The notes beneath the pieces were generated by a model. The model was given only the letters and a program-made list of their open reading frames with translations. It was not told where the DNA came from and made no database searches. From Acidobacteriota bacterium (GTDB lineage: Bacteria; Acidobacteriota; Terriglobia; Terriglobales; Acidobacteriaceae), in the NCBI GenBank assembly GCA_021781255.1, contig JAJXXG010001003.1:1-9004 (forward strand): a stretch of DNA of 9,004 nucleotides. Direction: 5' to 3'. The position numbers and the translations under genes are program-made. Shown here piece by piece: positions 7,501-9,004 of this stretch (its first letter is position 1; every line of letters starts with the position of its first letter).

Positions 7501-8354
7501 TCAAACAGGCTTCCGTGGATGTTGTTGGTTCCGCCCTTCACGTCGTAGTTGATGACGCCCTGCCCCTCATAGGAGGCTGGATAGGCCGCCGTATACACCT
7601 GAAACTGATTGACGGCGTCAAGCGGCATGGATGTCCAGATAAAGCGCGGGTCGCCTTCGCCGGCAACTGAAGTAATCGGAACACCGTTGATGTAGATTCC
7701 AGCTACGGCGCCACGAGAGCCGGAGCCGTTGATTACGCCAGTATTGGTATCTCCTCCGCCATTCGTGGGCTGCGAGTTCACGCCCGGCATAAGTGCAATA
7801 AAGTCGGTTGCGCGCCGCTGTGTGCCGTTCTGCAGCACGGGCAGATTGGAATAAACTTCCTGCTCGACCGTCGAGCCGAGCATGGCGTTTTCCGTTTCCA
7901 GTGCGGGTGGGGCTTCGGTAACTGTGACGGTCTGATTCGCAGTGCCAACCTGCAGCACAAGATCCAATCCCAGCACTTGCATAGCGTTCAGGTGAACATT
8001 CTCTCGCACCAGGGTTTCAAAGCCGGGCGAGGTTACTGTGATGGTGTAATTGCCGGGATTGAGCGCAGACAATGTGAACAGGCCGTCTTTGGATGTGACA
8101 CGTGTTACGACGATGCCGGTTTCCACATTGCGGGCGCTTACGCTTGCGCCGACGACCACTGCTCCAGTCGAATCTATGACTGTGCCGTTCAGGGTGCCTG
8201 TACCGCCCAACTGTGCCCATGCTCCGCCTGGCGCCAGGAGCGTGAAGCAGAGCAGGATGACCGATATCCAAACAGGAATCTGGGTTAGCCCAAAGCGGTG
8301 GCCGCTATTCTCATTCTGTTTGGGGATTAAAGCTATAAAGGCAGGATGCCTCAT
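4599..8354 (-). CDS. TonB-dependent outer-membrane transporter, Oar-like, with carboxypeptidase-regulatory domain
   Basis: A 1251-residue outer-membrane receptor of the large Oar-like class common in Acidobacteriota, expected to import oligosaccharides using energy from TonB-ExbB-ExbD. The start is ATG 8354, with a perfect GGAGG five bases upstream. An in-frame ATG at 8447 would add 31 residues of non-signal sequence and run through a predicted operator, so it is rejected. Residues 1-47 are a signal peptide with a long N-region, cleaved after 'AWA'. Residues about 53-136 form a CarboxypepD_reg-like beta-sandwich ('GTLNGTVIDSTGAVVVGA', then 'NPGNYTITVTSPGF'). 'QTVTVTEAPP' near 141-150 resembles a TonB box. 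The plug spans about 150-275 ('YINGVPI', 'YEGQGVINYDVKGGTN'). The remainder is the beta-barrel, ending '...FAGHIRF' with the terminal Phe typical of outer-membrane barrels. No SusD-like lipoprotein gene is adjacent. The substrate is inferred only from the neighbouring enzymes. Confidence 0.95.
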   Translation of the reverse strand: MRHPAFIALIPKQNENSGHRFGLTQIPVWISVILLCFTLLAPGGAWAQLGGTGTLNGTVIDSTGAVVVGASVSARNVETGIVVTRVTSKDGLFTLSALNPGNYTITVTSPGFETLVRENVHLNAMQVLGLDLVLQVGTANQTVTVTEAPPALETENAMLGSTVEQEVYSNLPVLQNGTQRRATDFIALMPGVNSQPTNGGGDTNTGVINGSGSRGAVAGIYINGVPITSVAGEGDPRFIWTSMPLDAVNQFQVYTAAYPASYEGQGVINYDVKGGTNNIHGSLFEFFRNTSLDTWGYLAPAAVNPLVGHATKPVEHQNEYGMTIGFPVLKDKLFLFGSYAGYRYIAGANYQFQTGPTTANLNGDFSDVASQYGFHIYDPQSTNCSTGTCTRTPFNGDVIPSTRFSPEAKAMQSFLQALYPNGPTNSSLRGNYLTGEPTGRTNWSTANRLDYHISPSHSISAVVSFGRQSTAGAGGGISGALSTSQNQMAPPFISYQQFFVKTKVLLFEDDYTISSHMVNQFKYGYGRYDSTGINQDLNSKWSATTLGISGLPSGQASDSFPTVNWSGNSNSYNRWGGYSGNRNVASGYVAIDNFLWTHGKHTVTIGGELAWMQYNFLNNATGVNPLQLGFNSAETANFLSGATLNSKTGYAYASFLLGAADSGTFNLSAVPETGARFRPISPYIQDDWKVNNKLTVNIGLRWDYYPSYLEVHDRLSWMDPNSTNSLVNYPGALVFAGKGNANCNCRTGVNNFFKNFGPRVGFAYQVDSKTVLRGSYGVFYTHGNAVGGSALSRQGAGLLGYSAGPKTATSNGQTYTNDSGASGASYWGLSQPFPSYTPPPNLNSALGTYYTTASSAAAQTVTYADPYYGGRAPQYMNWTFGLQRQLNADTTVTLSYVGSEGHFVYLDSNTARGRYSNQLDPRYLYLGTQLSNKATSTNLSKAGISAPFPTFSPTTGTIAQALKPFPQFSGVSDAYGEVGNTSFNALEAVLQHRMSHGLSVMANYTWSRSMDNAGTFRSGYDIPAAYAVDGKFHKARSLDRSLSKSDQPQKFVATGVYNLPFGKGKIGGENFIVRSLAGGWQLSGIYRVWSGSPLGVVMNSCNNNPSQQVCEPILNSSFTGRVRINGNYGHAPGSTAATLTKYQYINGDAFASTPDYMFSTLARTAPLNLRNSGSYQLDGSVRRTFPITERVKLEFEADAFNLTNHTWFGYGTSGAILGWTPSTSTSSARITSNLGVENLSRDIQFAGHIRF

Positions 8355-8359
8355 GAATG

Positions 8360-8364
8360 CCTCC
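8360..8364 (-). promoter_or_regulatory. Ribosome-binding site fixing the transporter start
   Basis: A perfect GGAGG on the minus strand, five bases before ATG 8354. The in-frame ATG at 8447 has no comparable site, so this decides the start codon of the transporter. Confidence 0.85.
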
Positions 8365-8432
8365 GTAAAGTTGTTGGTTCGCCTCGTATGTGCGTTGTTC
8401 TCTGCCGCGCCCCGATCAAGTTTTTTCAGAGC

Positions 8433-8445
8433 GTGGTCAGACCAC
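8433..8445. promoter_or_regulatory. Candidate GntR/FadR-type operator, transporter side
   Basis: GTGGTC-A-GACCAC is a perfect 13-base inverted repeat. Its core TGGTC-N-GACCA has the same form as the known FadR operator core (FadR subfamily of GntR regulators). Relative to the predicted minus-strand promoter it lies roughly 10-25 bases downstream of the likely transcription start, a typical position for a repressor site. Confidence 0.6.
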
Positions 8446-8462
8446 ATTGTGAAGTGACAGTA

Positions 8463-8491
8463 GTGTTATGTAATCACTTGACCATTGTCAA
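8463..8491 (-). promoter_or_regulatory. Candidate sigma-70-type promoter of the transporter gene
   Basis: On the minus strand, a perfect TTGACA -35 box (8491-8486) is followed after 17 bases by a weak -10 box TAACAC (8468-8463). Transcription would begin near 8456 and give a leader of about 100 bases before ATG 8354. The -35 box and spacing are good; the -10 match is poor, which may mean activator dependence or a wrong call. Confidence 0.4.
8478..8491. repeat. Inverted repeat TTGAC-N4-GTCAA
   Basis: TTGAC (8478-8482) and GTCAA (8487-8491) are perfect inverted arms around four bases. The repeat overlaps the candidate -35 box of the transporter promoter. It shares the TGAC-N4-GTCA core with the palindrome at 8511-8524, 33 bases away (about three helical turns). 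Confidence 0.45.
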
Positions 8492-8510
8492 TGAGGAAAA
8501 TCGAATTACG

Positions 8511-8524
8511 GTGACAGCGGTCAC
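8511..8524. repeat. Inverted repeat GTGAC-N4-GTCAC
   Basis: Perfect five-base arms (8511-8515 and 8520-8524) around four bases. It has the same core and spacing as the repeat at 8478-8491, which suggests a second site for the same protein, or the first site of a dimer pair on one face of the helix. Confidence 0.45.
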
Positions 8525-8575
8525 AAGCCCGAAGCGCTACTTATGGCGATATAGTTCATCCGAATGGAGTTAAAG

Positions 8576-8586
8576 AGGTCGGACCT
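8576..8586. promoter_or_regulatory. Candidate GntR/FadR-type operator, esterase side
   Basis: AGGTC-G-GACCT is a perfect 11-base inverted repeat sharing the GGTC-N-GACC core with the site at 8433-8445. If the TATAGT at 8550-8555 is the -10 box of the esterase, it lies just downstream of that transcription start, mirroring the layout on the transporter side. Confidence 0.5.
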
Positions 8587-8742
8587 TATTGTGATACGCT
8601 GGCTGAGGTTTTTCGCGATCAATTTCGCTTCATTCGAATGCTTGAAAACAGGCAGATTTTGATCGGAAGAAGAACAGCATGATTCTGGCACAACATGCCG
8701 GATGAGGCCTTGTCATTTCTTCGAAGGGAAGTGGGGACGGGA

Positions 8743-9004
8743 ATGGATCGTCGCGAGTGGATGAAGGGCGCACTGACGTCCGTGGGGACGATGGCTTCTG
8801 TATGTCTTTCGAGTTACGCGAAGATGCCTTTCCGTATATATCCCGAAGTGGCAACATCCTCCGGGCGAATTCGCGGTGGCACAGAGAATGGAATTTACAC
8901 GTTCAAGGGTATTCCCTACGGCGCGGACACGAGGTTGCGTCGGTTCATGCCCCCCGTAGCGCCGATGCCGTGGAAGGGAGTTCGCGACGCTACGCTCTTT
9001 GGTC
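8743..9004 (+). CDS. Type-B carboxylesterase, N-terminal part with Tat-like signal (3' end outside window)
   Basis: The first 87 residues of a carboxylesterase family B (COesterase) protein; the usual length is about 500 residues, so most of it, including the catalytic triad, lies beyond the window. The family's N-terminal signature is clear: 'SGRIRGG' (40-46), 'YTFKGIPYGA' (52-61), 'RRFMPP' (66-71) and 'PWKGVRDA' (76-83). Residues 1-26 start 'MDRREWMKGAL', a twin-arginine motif followed by a hydrophobic stretch. Export through Tat, folded, is likely, unlike the Sec-type signals of the other enzymes here. The ATG at 8743 is preceded by purine-rich GGGGACGGGA. An in-frame GTG at 8731 would lengthen the region before the twin arginines and is less likely. 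It is transcribed divergently from the transporter and probably co-regulated with it. Ester hydrolysis is sure at family level; the substrate is unknown. Confidence 0.88.
   Translation, partial: MDRREWMKGALTSVGTMASVCLSSYAKMPFRIYPEVATSSGRIRGGTENGIYTFKGIPYGADTRLRRFMPPVAPMPWKGVRDATLFG

Larger units (their letters stand above)
8355..8742. promoter_or_regulatory. Divergent control region between transporter and carboxylesterase
   Basis: This 388-base stretch holds no convincing gene; the short frames across it lack family features and ribosome-binding sites. It contains a candidate minus-strand promoter, a weaker plus-strand -10 box (TATAGT, 8550-8555), two NGGTC-N-GACCN palindromes (8433-8445 and 8576-8586), two NTGAC-N4-GTCAN palindromes (8478-8491 and 8511-8524), and a 12-base direct repeat (8555-8566 and 8629-8640). 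The second copy of that repeat includes the perfect palindrome CATTCGAATG (8631-8640). The arrangement suggests joint control of the import and esterase genes by at least one DNA-binding regulator that is not encoded in the window. Confidence 0.7.

Noticed and set aside
7230..7670. 146-residue plus-strand frame opposite the transporter plug region
   Set aside because: Antisense shadow; no ribosome-binding site or recognisable motif.
8355..8447. In-frame ATG at 8447 giving a 1282-residue transporter
   Set aside because: The added 31 residues are charged and precede the real signal peptide, there is no ribosome-binding site, and the stretch overlaps a predicted operator; ATG 8354 has a perfect GGAGG.
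8630..8857. 75-residue minus-strand frame overlapping the start of the carboxylesterase
   Set aside because: It conflicts with the clear signal peptide and family signature read on the plus strand.

Overview
The window looks like a carbohydrate-utilisation locus from a soil- or plant-associated member of the Acidobacteriota (Acidobacteriaceae type, e.g. Granulicella, Edaphobacter or Terriglobus relatives). This is inferred from the very large Oar-like TonB-dependent transporter with an N-terminal carboxypeptidase-regulatory domain and no SusD partner, from the set of exported esterases, and from the moderately GC-rich composition. No rRNA, tRNA, CRISPR array, insertion sequence or phage gene is visible.

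Layout. (1) Positions 1-685, plus strand: the C-terminal part of an alpha/beta hydrolase whose front lies outside the window. (2) Positions 737-777: a strong bidirectional hairpin terminator between converging genes. (3) Positions 788-4510, minus strand, transcribed right to left: an exported alpha/beta hydrolase of the BD-FAE/acetyl-xylan-esterase type (4510-3509), an exported GH105-type unsaturated glycuronyl hydrolase (3398-2211) and an exported two-domain SGNH/GDSL esterase (2011-788), separated by gaps of roughly 110 and 200 bases. (4) Positions 4556-4585: a perfect hairpin terminator directly behind the transporter gene. (5) Positions 4599-8354, minus strand: the 1251-residue TonB-dependent outer-membrane transporter. 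(6) Positions 8355-8742: a 388-base divergent control region rich in inverted repeats. (7) Positions 8743 to the end, plus strand: the beginning of a type-B carboxylesterase with a Tat-like signal peptide.

How the genes fit together (inference). The transporter would bring oligosaccharides across the outer membrane. The GH105 enzyme would remove the unsaturated uronic acid left at the non-reducing end by a polysaccharide lyase. Four different esterase-like enzymes would strip acetyl, methyl or feruloyl groups. A decorated pectic polymer such as rhamnogalacturonan is the most natural substrate, but the lyase itself is not in the window.

The most interesting non-coding signal is the divergent control region. 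It carries two copies of an interrupted palindrome of the form NGGTC-N-GACCN, the shape of FadR-type GntR operators. One copy sits just downstream of the predicted start of transcription on each side. Two further palindromes of the form NTGAC-N4-GTCAN lie between them.
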